Origin: Polyangiaceae bacterium
Lineage (GTDB): Bacteria > Myxococcota_A > Polyangia > Polyangiales > Polyangiaceae
DNA length: 64,000 nucleotides
Assembly: GCA_025936045.1 (NCBI GenBank)
Contig: JAICUB010000010.1
Location: forward strand, 97,175 to 161,174
Reading direction: 5' to 3'
This document shows, piece by piece, positions 32,798-41,602 of the stretch. The notes beneath the pieces were generated by a model. That model made no database searches. It saw only the letters and a list, made by a program, of their open reading frames with translations, and was not told the DNA's origin. The translations under genes and the position numbers were made by a program. Each line of letters starts with the position of its first letter. Position 1 is the first letter of the stretch.

Positions 32798-34266
32798 GGA
32801 CAATTGCCGACGTCGGCGTGCGCCGTGAAGAGCGCCTGCATGGGCGCCTGCATCGCCGGCCAGACGTAATCGGCGTCGTACGACCACGCCCACGCGCCGT
32901 CGTAGCCGTTCGAGTAAAGGTTCGTATAAAGGTCGTTCTGCGACACGTCGACATCGTCGGCGGCGGCGAACTCGCCCATCACGAGCTTCTTGTCGAGCTT
33001 CCAGTACGACGCCGGATGGGTGAAGCAGGAGTTCGAGCTGCCGTTCGCCGTGTAGTAGTGCACCTCGTAAAAATCCAAGATGCCGTTTTGTTTGCCACCC
33101 GCCGCGATGAGGGCGCTGTCCGAGTAATACGCGTTCTTCCCGGACACGTTCGAGCAGTAGTCGAAGGTCTGCGCGCCGTTCGTCACGAGCGCTTTCGGAT
33201 CGGCGGTGTGGATCGCGGCGGCGAACCAGTTGACCGTCTTTTGAATGGCGGCCTCCGTCGTGCGGTAAGTAGCCCAACCGTTCGGACCCATGCCTTCCGG
33301 CTCGTTGAAGATCTCCCACGAGTACAGGCCGGGCGTGCCCTTGATCGCGTTTACGAGCGGAGTGAGATAGTTGTCGATGTACGCCTGGCGATTGGCGTCC
33401 TTTTCGAGCAGCGCCTGATTGTTGGTGTGTGCGTCACCGGCGTTGTCCTGCAGCATGTCGAAGGACCACAAGCTGACGTTCACGACGACGCCCGCGTCGT
33501 GAGCCGCCGAGAGGATCGCCTTCACGCCGTCGATGTGGGACTGCTGGAGCGTCCGTGACATGCCGGACGAGTCGTAGCCGGGGGTGACGCTGCCGTTCGT
33601 GTGGAACCACCAGCGCACGACGCGTCCGCCCGCTTCGTAGGTGTTCGCGAAGATCGTCTTGAAGGTGTCGAGCTTCGGGTTCGGGACGTCGTTTGCGAAG
33701 TTGACCCACGCGATGTTGAGGCCGCTCGCGAAGTTGCAAATACCCGTCGCGCCGCCGCCCGTGCCGCCCGCGCCCACTCCTGCCGCGCCGACGCCGCTCC
33801 CGGCCGTTCCCATGCCGCCGCTCGCGCCTGCTCCGCCGCTCCCCATGCGACCCGCGCTCCCGCCCCTCTCGGCGCTTCCGCCCGTCCCGGCCGTATTCCC
33901 GGCGCCGCCGTTCGCGCTCTGTCCGGCCTTGCCGCCGCTCGGTTCCGCGCCGCCCGCACCGCCGCCGGCGCTCCCGCCGTTCACTTTGCCTGCAGCGCCG
34001 CTGCTCGTGCCGCCGCCGCCGAGTGCGCCTCCGGTACTCGTTCCAGCAGCGCCGCCCGTGCCCCCGAGTCTTCCGGAGCTGGCGCCCCCGCTCGAGCTCG
34101 CGCCGCCCGCGCGACCGCCGTTCGCGTCATCGTTGCCGGTGCTCCCGCCGCCGCAGCCGGCGACGCTCGCCGCGAAGAGGGCGCCAAGCACGAACCCGGT
34201 GCGCCACGCAGAATCGACGACGAAAAAATTCAAGCCTCTGCAACGAGGCGTGGGCAGGCGCAGCAT
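32794..34266 (-). CDS. GH5-like (cellulase/mannanase superfamily) lipoprotein
   Basis: A 490-residue protein with lipobox AASVAGC near residue 38 and a Gly-rich spacer to about residue 172. The catalytic (beta/alpha)8 domain resembles GH5-type glycosidases: WEIFNEPEG supplies the acid/base Glu322 and LVMGEFAA the nucleophile Glu432. YEVHYY between them supplies the conserved His/Tyr. SSGMSRTLQQSHIDGV and VVVNVSLWSFDML are barrel strands. Beta-mannan or cellulose is a plausible substrate. An in-frame GTG near residue 16 is an alternative start. It is first in a coupled pair with the small TPR-like gene. Confidence 0.85.
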   Translation of the reverse strand: MLRLPTPRCRGLNFFVVDSAWRTGFVLGALFAASVAGCGGGSTGNDDANGGRAGGASSSGGASSGRLGGTGGAAGTSTGGALGGGGTSSGAAGKVNGGSAGGGAGGAEPSGGKAGQSANGGAGNTAGTGGSAERGGSAGRMGSGGAGASGGMGTAGSGVGAAGVGAGGTGGGATGICNFASGLNIAWVNFANDVPNPKLDTFKTIFANTYEAGGRVVRWWFHTNGSVTPGYDSSGMSRTLQQSHIDGVKAILSAAHDAGVVVNVSLWSFDMLQDNAGDAHTNNQALLEKDANRQAYIDNYLTPLVNAIKGTPGLYSWEIFNEPEGMGPNGWATYRTTEAAIQKTVNWFAAAIHTADPKALVTNGAQTFDYCSNVSGKNAYYSDSALIAAGGKQNGILDFYEVHYYTANGSSNSCFTHPASYWKLDKKLVMGEFAAADDVDVSQNDLYTNLYSNGYDGAWAWSYDADYVWPAMQAPMQALFTAHADVGNCP

Positions 34267-34426
34267 GGAGTTCTTTCAGTGGCTACTACTTTAGGCGCGG
34301 ATTCGGCAACACGCCGACCGCTCGCGCGAGCTTTCCATCTTAGCGCATCTCGCTCTGCCATCCGCCGATTTCGCGCAGGATCAGGCCCACGTACCCGACC
34401 GCACGCTGGTCTGCGCCGGGCCTTCA

Positions 34427-36319
34427 TCACTGGCTGCAAGCGGTGTTGTCGTCCTGCAAAATCGTGCCGGGGCATATTGGCGCGCTCGAGCAGCTGCCCG
34501 TCGAGTTGCAATAGACGCAAGCGCTCTCGTCGGTTTTCGCGCAGTCGGGGTCGTGCGCGCCACAGCCGCAATCGCAGACGTTGTCCGCGTAGAAGCCCCG
34601 GCTGCACGTCCACGTGCTCGGCGCCACGATGCTGCACTGCGAGTTGTCGTCCGAGGCGACGTGCGAGCAGACGCCGGCTGCGCAGCCTTCTTCCGGGCAG
34701 CGGTAGCAAGCACTGCTGTTCGAGCCGTAGCAGTCGACGTCGACCGCGCCGCAGCCGCAGTCGCACTCGAAGTCGCCCCACTTGGCCGCGTCGCACGTCC
34801 ACGTGGACGGTGGCGGCGCGCATTGGGTGGTGTCGCTCGGGTTGACGCTCGTCGGGCAGAATCCGACGCAGATCGGGCAATAGTCGCACTCGGAAGCGTC
34901 GTTCGTGCCGTCGCAGTCCGGATCGGGGGCGCCGCAGCCGCAGTCGCAGGTGAAGCCGTCACCATAGGAATAGGAGCCGCACTGCCAGCTCGCAGGCGGC
35001 GTCGGCGGGGTGCACGTCCAGTTCTGGTCCGTGGTGATGGTGCCGGAACACGCCTGCTTCGAGCAGGAGCCGGAGTCATTGCAGCTGTCGCAAGCCGCCG
35101 CGTCGACCGACGCGCAATCGGGATCGAAAGCGCCGCAGCCGCAGTCGCAGCGCGAGCCGTCGTGGTAGAGGCGCGCCGGGCAGTTCCAGGTGTAAGGCGC
35201 GCTCGTGCAGTGCGCATTGTCGTTCGAGACGAGCGTCGAACAGCTGTACGGCGAGCAGCTGTCCCCGGGGCAGTCCCAGCACTGCGACGCGAGCGTGCTC
35301 GCGCAGTCTATGTCGGTGGCGCCGCAGCCGCAGTTGCAGAGGCCGTCGCCGTAGTAGTACGGGTCGCACGTCCAGAGCGCTGGGACCGAGCATTGGCCGT
35401 TGTCGTCCGGGTCGATGGAGCTCGGGCATTCGGTCCGGGCGCACGAGCCCGGGCTGTTGCAGGTGTCGCAACGCGCGCTCGTGCGGTCCTTGCAGTCGGG
35501 ATCATCAGCGCCGCAACCACAGTCGCACTTCGTTCCGTCGGCGTAGGCTTCCGCGCCGCACGTCCATTCGGAAGGCGGCGACAGGCACTTCGTCACGTTC
35601 GACGAGTCGATACGACCGGGACACGCCGCGATGCCACAGCTTCCGGGCGCGTTGCAGCGAGCGCATTCGCCGAGCGTGCCGGTCGTGCAGTCGCTGTCCT
35701 CGGCGTCGCAGCCGCAGTCGCAAACGCCGTCCGCGTACGCTTTGGTCGAGCAGTTCCAACCGGGGGGAATGCTCGGGTTTCCACCCGTTCCGCCACTTGC
35801 AACGTTGCCTGCTTGGCCGCCGGTGCCGCCTTGCGGGTGCCCTCCCGTTCCACCCCCCGTGCCTCCTTTGCCCGCCGCGCCGCCGGTGCCGACGCCGCTG
35901 CCAGCCGAGCCGCCTCGCCCGGCTTTGCCCCCGGTTCCGCCCGGACCTTCGCCACCCCGGCTGGTGGTGCCGCTCGTGCCACCGGCGCCGCCGCGCGTCG
36001 AGCTGCCGCCGGTCGCGATGACGACCGTGCCGCCGGCGCCAATGCTGCCGCCTGCACCGGTCACGCCCCCCGTGCCGATGGTCGTGCCGCCCGTTCCGAT
36101 CGCCGTGCCTCCTGTGCCGGTGGTGGTGCCGCCTTTGCCCCCGAGCGCTCCCGTGCCGCCGTGGCCGCCCTTCCCGGCGCTGCCGCCCTCGGGGCCGTTC
36201 GCATCACCGGCAGCCGGATAGTTGAGCGGCGGGTCGAGCTCGCTCTCACTTTTTCCGGCGCAGCCGAGGTACGTCCCCAACAAACAACACACCAGCACCA
36301 ACCCACTCCGTACGGACAT
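34427..36319 (-). CDS. Lipoprotein with seven CDCGCG-type Cys-rich repeats
   Basis: A 630-residue protein starting at ATG 36319 with lipobox GTYLGC (Cys20). A Gly/Thr/Ala spacer runs to about residue 180. From Trp188 to the C-terminus there are seven tandem units of about 60 residues, each with a W-x-C start, Y-x-DG, then CDCGCGAxDPDC, a C-x2-C and a GSC-x4-C-P segment, about ten cysteines per unit. I do not recognise a named domain. The cluster CxCGCxxxDxDC could bind metal or form stacked disulphide knots. It is divergent from the desaturase gene. Confidence 0.85.
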   Translation of the reverse strand: MSVRSGLVLVCCLLGTYLGCAGKSESELDPPLNYPAAGDANGPEGGSAGKGGHGGTGALGGKGGTTTGTGGTAIGTGGTTIGTGGVTGAGGSIGAGGTVVIATGGSSTRGGAGGTSGTTSRGGEGPGGTGGKAGRGGSAGSGVGTGGAAGKGGTGGGTGGHPQGGTGGQAGNVASGGTGGNPSIPPGWNCSTKAYADGVCDCGCDAEDSDCTTGTLGECARCNAPGSCGIAACPGRIDSSNVTKCLSPPSEWTCGAEAYADGTKCDCGCGADDPDCKDRTSARCDTCNSPGSCARTECPSSIDPDDNGQCSVPALWTCDPYYYGDGLCNCGCGATDIDCASTLASQCWDCPGDSCSPYSCSTLVSNDNAHCTSAPYTWNCPARLYHDGSRCDCGCGAFDPDCASVDAAACDSCNDSGSCSKQACSGTITTDQNWTCTPPTPPASWQCGSYSYGDGFTCDCGCGAPDPDCDGTNDASECDYCPICVGFCPTSVNPSDTTQCAPPPSTWTCDAAKWGDFECDCGCGAVDVDCYGSNSSACYRCPEEGCAAGVCSHVASDDNSQCSIVAPSTWTCSRGFYADNVCDCGCGAHDPDCAKTDESACVYCNSTGSCSSAPICPGTILQDDNTACSQ

Positions 36320-36398
36320 GTCCGTCCCATTCCCTCGAAGCTGCCGATTGCGCCACAAATTTGTGAAAAAAGTCGTGACGGGCGCCGATTTCAACGAA

Positions 36399-37502
36399 AT
36401 GTTGCCGAGCGTCCCGGCGTGCGAACCCGGAGGCAGTCTCGACAACTCCGGCGGGAGGCTGCAGCATCCGTCCGTGGCCGCGGAGCATGCGCCGAACACG
36501 GCAAGCGGCGCCGAGCGCGCGTTCGTCTGGTCGCACGCTGCCGAACCCCACGCCGACCGGCGGCGGGCGATGCTCGAGCGCTACCCTGGAATCAAAGCGC
36601 TCTACGGGCCGTGCCCGCGCACCAAATACATTTGCCTCGCCCTCGTCGCGGCGCAGCTCGTCGCAGCCTATGCGCTGCGGAACGCGGGTTGGGCTTGGGT
36701 AATCCTCGGCGCGTACGCCTTCGGCGGCGTGGTGAATCAGTCACTCCTGCTGGCGATTCACGAGCTCAGCCACAACCTCGCGTTCAAGGCACCCTGGAAG
36801 AATCGGCTCTTTGCGGTGCTCATCAACCTCCCGGTGGGAGTGCCGGTCGCGGAGACGTTTCGCTACTACCACCTGCTCCATCACGTGCACCAAGGCGACG
36901 AGCGGCTCGACACCGATCTGCCGACCGAACTCGAGGCGCGGCTCGTACGGGGTCCCGTCGCGAAGGTCGCGTGGCTAGCCGTGCAGGGGTTCGCGTACGC
37001 GCTTCGTCCGCTCGTCGTGCACCCGAAGCGGCCGAGCGCCGCGGAGCTCGGTAACCTCGTCGTGCAGCTCGCGTTCGACGCGGCGATCCTTCATTTTTGG
37101 GGCGTCAAAGCCCTCGCTTACTTGCCGATCGGCTCGCTCGCGGTGATGGGCCTTCACCCGATCGCGGGGCACTACATCTCCGAGCACTACGTGTTTCGCC
37201 CCGGCCAGGAGACGTACTCGTATTACGGACCGCTGAACCGCATCGCGTGGAACGTCGGCTATCACAACGAACACCACGACTTTCCGTACATCGCGGGCTC
37301 GCGCTTGCCGGCGCTCCGGCGGCTCGCCCCGGAATTTTACGCGGGCCTCCTCCATCATGCTTCATGGACCGCGACGCTCGTTCGCTACGTCACGCGTCCG
37401 AGCCTCGGGGGGTTCAGCCGCGTGAAGCGGCGGAGCTCGACCTTCCGTGCCGCCGGCGTTCCACTGCCGGCTGCCGACGGGACGTCCCGCCGGCTTCGGT
37501 GA
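36399..37502 (+). CDS. Sphingolipid delta-4 desaturase / dihydroceramide desaturase homologue (DES1 family)
   Basis: A 367-residue membrane protein colinear with eukaryotic DES1. EPHADRRRAMLERYP corresponds to the family N-terminal signature. Three His boxes are intact: HELSHN (121-126), HLLHH (158-162) and HNEHH (289-293). Further family blocks are NLPVGVPVAETFRYYH, LRPLVVHPK, GLHPIAGHYISEHYVF and YSYYGPLNRIAWNVGYH. DES1 inserts the trans-4 double bond into dihydroceramide with oxygen and a di-iron centre. Four to six transmembrane helices are expected. ATG 36399 is used; GTG 36474 after GGGAGG is an alternative that also keeps the whole homologous region. Confidence 0.92.
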   Translation: MLPSVPACEPGGSLDNSGGRLQHPSVAAEHAPNTASGAERAFVWSHAAEPHADRRRAMLERYPGIKALYGPCPRTKYICLALVAAQLVAAYALRNAGWAWVILGAYAFGGVVNQSLLLAIHELSHNLAFKAPWKNRLFAVLINLPVGVPVAETFRYYHLLHHVHQGDERLDTDLPTELEARLVRGPVAKVAWLAVQGFAYALRPLVVHPKRPSAAELGNLVVQLAFDAAILHFWGVKALAYLPIGSLAVMGLHPIAGHYISEHYVFRPGQETYSYYGPLNRIAWNVGYHNEHHDFPYIAGSRLPALRRLAPEFYAGLLHHASWTATLVRYVTRPSLGGFSRVKRRSSTFRAAGVPLPAADGTSRRLR

Positions 37503-37573
37503 CCGAACTGCATCAGAAGAGAAGGTCCCGCGGCCATGAGGGCTCGCGCGACGGACCGAGCGGCGGCGTGCCG

Positions 37574-38971
37574 TCAGCTACCGGTCTCGGCCATGACCTG
37601 CGAGTACGGGCACTTGGCCATGAGCGCGGGATCGCAGCTTCCCATCATTTGGCCAGGCCCCGTGCAGTCGAAGGTCGGGGGACATTCGAAGACGTCCTGA
37701 ACGCAGCCGCAGCCACAGTCGTCCGTGAACTGCGTCGTGTTCTCGGGGCACATAAAGTCGAGCGCCTTGCAGGCGTCGGGTGAAGTGCTCACGTAGCGAG
37801 AGTAGGGGTCTTTCTGCGGATCGCACGCGCAAGCCAACGTGGTGCACGCGATCGCCGGTGAGCCGTCCGGCAGGAGCACGCAGCTACATCCACCGCAGCC
37901 GTTCACGGCCGGGAACCAGTCGTTGTCGGTCCCCTCACTCTTCGCGACGTGGTGAACGCCCATGTACAGGCACTCCGGAGCCATCGGATAAGAACAAGCG
38001 CCGTTGTTGCACGTTGCCATCGTGCCGGCGGGGGCCATGCACACGATGCCGCACGCGCCGCAGTTGCTCGCGTCTGCGGTGACCTTGGTCTCGCAGCCGT
38101 TGCTCGCGTCCCCGTCGCAGTCCGCCAGGCCTTCGGCACACATCGGACTGCCGCACCCGGGCATGTCGTATACCTTCCAGCCGGCGGGAGCTTCGCATTG
38201 GGACGAATAGGCGCAGCATTGGCCGGTCGTCGGATCCTGCGCGTAGGCGTCCCCGGTCGACGTGCAGGTCTTCGGATCGAAGCGGACCGGCGGCGGGCAC
38301 TCGACGTCACAGGCTTTTTGGGTGCAGGCGAGCTGGCCGTCCATGGTGCAGGTGCACGTGTTGCAGCCGTCGCCGGCGAGCGTGGTCTCGCCGGGCTTGC
38401 AGGCCGCAGGCATGCAGTCCTCACTGCCGACCGTCATGCAGTTCCACGCGCCCGTCGCGTCGCAGATGCAGGTTTGGCAGGCGAAGGTCTTCGTGTCCAT
38501 CGGCGTGCAGACCGTGCAGCCCAAGAGCGTGCAAGCCCAATCGCCGGAGTCCGTGCACGTGCACTTATTGCAGCCGTCGTCGGCGAGCTTGGTGTCGCCT
38601 TGCGTGCACGCGCCCGCGCTCCCGCCCATTCCCGTTCCCCCGACGCTCATGCCGCTGCCACCGCTTCCCCCGCTGCCTGCCCCCGGGCTCGCGCCCATGC
38701 CGGTGCCTCCCATGCTCGCGCCGCCGCTTCCCTTGGTTCCACCCGTCCCCGGCCCTGCGCCGCCCGAGCCCTGGCACGCGTCGCTATTACAGTCCCAGGT
38801 CCCCGCGTCCGTGCAGGTGCACTGGGTACACATGTCCGGCGCCGTCGCCTGCTGCATCGGCGTGTCGCATTTGCCGCCTTGGATCGGGTCCATGCTCCCG
38901 ACCGTCGAGACCGAGCAGCCGAACAGCGCGGACAACCCGACCATGAGAGAAAAGCCCACCAAGTGCCGCAT
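37574..38971 (-). CDS. Cys-rich lipoprotein with pacifastin-like repeats
   Basis: A 465-residue protein with signal and lipobox ALFGC (Cys19). It carries four short Cys modules of the form C-x-PGxT-x3-GCNxCxC-x2-GxxxC-x3-C (for example DTKLADDGCNKCTCTDSGDW, ETTLAGDGCNTCTCTMDG), which resemble the pacifastin light-chain knot. A Gly/Ser spacer separates the first from the rest. The C-terminal half has other Cys pairs (CDGDASNGCE, ASNCGACGIVC, CGCGCV-type) as in the Myxococcota Cys-rich repeat proteins. Protease inhibition or adhesion is possible but not shown. Divergent from the next gene. Confidence 0.8.
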   Translation of the reverse strand: MRHLVGFSLMVGLSALFGCSVSTVGSMDPIQGGKCDTPMQQATAPDMCTQCTCTDAGTWDCNSDACQGSGGAGPGTGGTKGSGGASMGGTGMGASPGAGSGGSGGSGMSVGGTGMGGSAGACTQGDTKLADDGCNKCTCTDSGDWACTLLGCTVCTPMDTKTFACQTCICDATGAWNCMTVGSEDCMPAACKPGETTLAGDGCNTCTCTMDGQLACTQKACDVECPPPVRFDPKTCTSTGDAYAQDPTTGQCCAYSSQCEAPAGWKVYDMPGCGSPMCAEGLADCDGDASNGCETKVTADASNCGACGIVCMAPAGTMATCNNGACSYPMAPECLYMGVHHVAKSEGTDNDWFPAVNGCGGCSCVLLPDGSPAIACTTLACACDPQKDPYSRYVSTSPDACKALDFMCPENTTQFTDDCGCGCVQDVFECPPTFDCTGPGQMMGSCDPALMAKCPYSQVMAETGS

Positions 38972-39106
38972 TCGCCGTGCTCCTTATTGCGCGCCGGTCG
39001 TTCCGAGCGCGTCCACTAGGTCTAGGGGCAGCCGCCGCGGTCCGACATCACCAAAAAAACTCCGCGAGCTTTGCGCGGCTATTTGCTAACCAAAAAGCCG
39101 CATCCG

Positions 39107-40138
39107 ATGCGCGCGCTCCGCTCCCTGCTCCTTCTCTTGCCGCTGCTCGTCGCGGCACCGGTGCGCGCCGAGCCCGTGCCGGGCGGCGAGGTCCACGTCG
39201 AGCGCAGTGATCGCGCCTTCGACTGCCCGAGCGAAGCCGAGCTCGTGAAATCCACGCTCGCCCTCGGCACGGCTCCGGCGGCGGCCGGCACCGCGCCGAT
39301 TTCGATCGCCGTCCGCTTCGATCGCGACCCGCGCTCCTACGTCGCGACCGTCAGCGCCACCGGCCAAAAAGCGGGTGAACGCGAGTTGCGCGCCGACGAC
39401 TCCGACTGCCGGCGCCTTTCCGATTCGGTCGCAGTCGTGGTCGCCGTGCTGCTCGATCTCGTCCCGCCGGCCGCAGCCGCCTCCTTCGCGCCGCTCGCTG
39501 CCGCCGAGCCCGCGACGAAACCCGCCCCACCGGAGCCTCCGCCGTCTCCCCCGGTCGCGCCACCACCGAGGGCAGCGGCCTCGCCGGCGCCCGAAACCGA
39601 GCCGACCCCGCTCGTGCTCTCATTTCGCGCCGAAGGCGCCCTCGCGTACGGTCTGCTCGGCGCTGCCGTCTCGCCCTACGTCGGTGGGGCCGTCGCCGTG
39701 GGGCGCGGTCCCTTCGCGCTGTCGCTCGGCGGCGACTGGGTCGTACCGCGCGACGTTTCGTTCGACAAAATCCCGAACGAGAACACGCGCGTCCACGTCG
39801 GCCTCGCCTACGGCTTTGCCGACGCCTGCTTCGGCGCCGGAGCGGGTGCTCCGCGCGTGTGGACCGGCTCGATCTGCGCGCGCTTCGCCGCGGGCGTCTT
39901 TTCCGGCGACGGCCGCGGCTTCGATCACCATTTTCCCCTACAAAAGGCCTGGTTTGCCACGGGCCCAGTCGGTGCGCTTCGTTACCGCCTGACGCCGGCG
40001 CTCGGCTTGCGTTTCAATGCGCTCGTTCTCGTCGCCCTCGGTCACGAAACCCTCGTGGTTCGAAGCAACGGCGCCGCTTTCAAGAGCTCACCGCTCGCCG
40101 CCGGCGTCACGTTCGGCCCCGAGCTCACGATTTGGTGA
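39107..40138 (+). CDS. Exported Pro/Ala-rich protein with outer-membrane-like C-terminus
   Basis: A 343-residue protein with a signal peptide (RALRSLLLLLPLLVAAPVRAE). Residues about 22-125 form a domain with CPSEAELVKS and DCRRLSDSVAVVVAV segments. A Pro/Ala linker follows (about 140-175). The last 170 residues look like a small beta barrel (GALAYGLLGAAVSPYVGGAVAVGRG, in part; VHVGLAYGFADACFG, LGLRFNALVLVALG). The family is common next to ECF sigma factors in Polyangia. ATG 39107 replaces an upstream TTG. It precedes the sigma factor by 84 bp and may share its operon. Confidence 0.72.
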   Translation: MRALRSLLLLLPLLVAAPVRAEPVPGGEVHVERSDRAFDCPSEAELVKSTLALGTAPAAAGTAPISIAVRFDRDPRSYVATVSATGQKAGERELRADDSDCRRLSDSVAVVVAVLLDLVPPAAAASFAPLAAAEPATKPAPPEPPPSPPVAPPPRAAASPAPETEPTPLVLSFRAEGALAYGLLGAAVSPYVGGAVAVGRGPFALSLGGDWVVPRDVSFDKIPNENTRVHVGLAYGFADACFGAGAGAPRVWTGSICARFAAGVFSGDGRGFDHHFPLQKAWFATGPVGALRYRLTPALGLRFNALVLVALGHETLVVRSNGAAFKSSPLAAGVTFGPELTIW

Positions 40139-40222
40139 TGGCCTGACGCGCCCGCTCCCCTTGATCCAAGGTACCCGAGCGCCGACCGCGCGAGCCCCCA
40201 AGGCCTGCGACCCAGGCACCGG

Positions 40223-40756
40223 ATGACTTTCGAAGACGTGTATGCGGAACACTTCGAGTTCGTGTGGCGGACGCTCCGGCGCCTGGGCGTTCCGGTCGCG
40301 GACCTGCCGGACGTGGCGCAAGAGGTGTTCCTCGTCGTGCACCGGCGCCTCGGCGACTTCGAGGAGCGCGCGAAGGTGACGACCTGGCTTTTTCGCATCT
40401 CCGCCCGCGCCGCGCGCGACCGGCGGCGCCGCGCGCACGTGCGGCGCGAGATCTCCGCCGAGGAATCGCTGCTAGAAGCCGTCGATCCGGCGGCGGATCC
40501 CAGCCGTGCGCTCGAGCGGGCAGACGATCACGCTCTGCTCGAGCAGGGGCTCTCCGCGCTCGATCAAGAGCAGCGCGAGGTGTTCACCGCGTTCGAGCTC
40601 GAGGGCATGCCGGGCCACGCCATCGCTGCCGCGCTCGAGATCCCGCTCGGCACGGTGTATTCGCGCTTGCGGCTCGGCCGCGAGCGCTTTCGTCAGGGCA
40701 TCACGCGCGCCGTCGCCCGCCGCAGCGGCACCCGCTTTCGTCTGGAGGGGCTGTGA
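40223..40756 (+). CDS. ECF RNA polymerase sigma factor
   Basis: A 177-residue sigma70-family ECF protein. Region 2 contains FEFVWRTLRRLGVP and DLPDVAQEVFLVVHRRL, with the core-binding DxxQEVF block and TWLFRISARAARD after it. Region 4 contains the HTH GHAIAAALEIPLGTVYSRLRLGRERF. It lacks regions 1.1 and 3. The next gene overlaps by GTGA and is the best candidate for its regulator; the preceding exported protein is the best candidate target. Some members of this myxobacterial group are described as controlled by membrane-bound anti-sigma proteins. Confidence 0.93.
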   Translation: MTFEDVYAEHFEFVWRTLRRLGVPVADLPDVAQEVFLVVHRRLGDFEERAKVTTWLFRISARAARDRRRRAHVRREISAEESLLEAVDPAADPSRALERADDHALLEQGLSALDQEQREVFTAFELEGMPGHAIAAALEIPLGTVYSRLRLGRERFRQGITRAVARRSGTRFRLEGL

Positions 40757-41529
40757 CGGACGATCCGCCGCGCCTGCTCGACGAAGGCGCGCTCACTCCG
40801 GACGAGCAGCGCGCGCTCGAGGTCGGTGTTCACGAGCGTCCGCCGCTCGGCGCGAAGGCCGCGATCTGGGCGGGTCTCTCGCTCAAGCTCGCGGTGCCGG
40901 CGACCGCCGCGGCCGCGACGATGACGGCAACCGTTGCGGGCTCGAGCGGCGTCGCCGCGACGAGCGGAGCGGGAGCGGCCGGGCTCCTCACGACGATGGC
41001 GCTCGTGAAATCAGCGGGGCTCGGCCTCGCGCTCGGCGCCGCAGTCGGCAGCGGGCTCTATTTCAGCGGCCGCGCCGAACCGACGCCGCCCGCGCCGCAT
41101 GAGCTTGGGGTGGAAGGGGCGACCAGCGTAGCCGCGCCGTTCCACGCCGCCACGGCCAGGCCGAACGCACCTGCACCGGCCGAGCGCGCGAGCGCGGCGC
41201 CGTCCGCTGCGAGCACCGGCGCGAGCGAACCGCGCGCCGAACGGCCGCGTGAAGCGCCGCCCGTCGAGAGCGAAAGCCAACGGGTCGCCGGGGCCCGCGC
41301 GTGGCTCCGTGCCGGGGACGCGAACCGCGCGCTCGAAACACTCGGCGCCCTCGAGCGCGACGAGCCGAACGGCTTGCTCATCCAGGAGCGCGAGGCGCTC
41401 ACCGTCGAGGCGCTCGCGGCGCTCGGCCGGCGTGACGCTGCGCGCGCTCGGGCGGACGCGTTTCTCGTGCGCTACCCGAGGAGCCCGCACGTGCTCGCGG
41501 TGCGGCGGGCAGCCGGCTACGCCCCGTAG
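40753..41529 (+). CDS. Membrane protein coupled to the ECF sigma factor, possible anti-sigma factor
   Basis: A 258-residue protein starting at GTG 40753, overlapping the sigma stop as GTGA. The N-terminal cytoplasmic part (about 1-45) holds TPDEQRALEVGVHERPPLGAKA. A hydrophobic region spans about residues 45-105 (TMALVKSAGLGLALGAAVGSGLYF is the clearest transmembrane helix). An Ala/Pro linker follows, and then a C-terminal TPR-like region (AWLRAGDANRALETLGALER, EALAALGRRDAARARADAFLVRYP). The arrangement fits a myxobacterial anti-sigma protein, but no zinc-binding HxxxCxxC motif is present, so the assignment rests on position. Confidence 0.7.
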   Translation: MTDDPPRLLDEGALTPDEQRALEVGVHERPPLGAKAAIWAGLSLKLAVPATAAAATMTATVAGSSGVAATSGAGAAGLLTTMALVKSAGLGLALGAAVGSGLYFSGRAEPTPPAPHELGVEGATSVAAPFHAATARPNAPAPAERASAAPSAASTGASEPRAERPREAPPVESESQRVAGARAWLRAGDANRALETLGALERDEPNGLLIQEREALTVEALAALGRRDAARARADAFLVRYPRSPHVLAVRRAAGYAP

Positions 41530-41602
41530 CCGCGGTCCCCGCTCGGTTCACGTTCGCGTTGCGGCAATTCACGCGGGAGTCCGCGGGCGCACGCGACGAC
41601 GC

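Noticed and set aside
34427..35760. Regularly spaced CDCGCG-coding repeats, CRISPR-like at first glance
   Set aside because: Spacing is about 180 bp with a continuous reading frame, and units diverge at the DNA level. They are protein repeats.
34553..37054. 833-residue open frame on the plus strand
   Set aside because: It runs antisense to the seven-repeat lipoprotein gene. Composition is Ala/Arg/Val-rich with no domain, and it ends inside the desaturase gene in another frame.
41530..41602. Hairpin CGCGG-GAGT-CCGCG between convergent genes
   Set aside because: The stem is only 5 bp, without a T-tract, and such matches are frequent by chance at this GC content.
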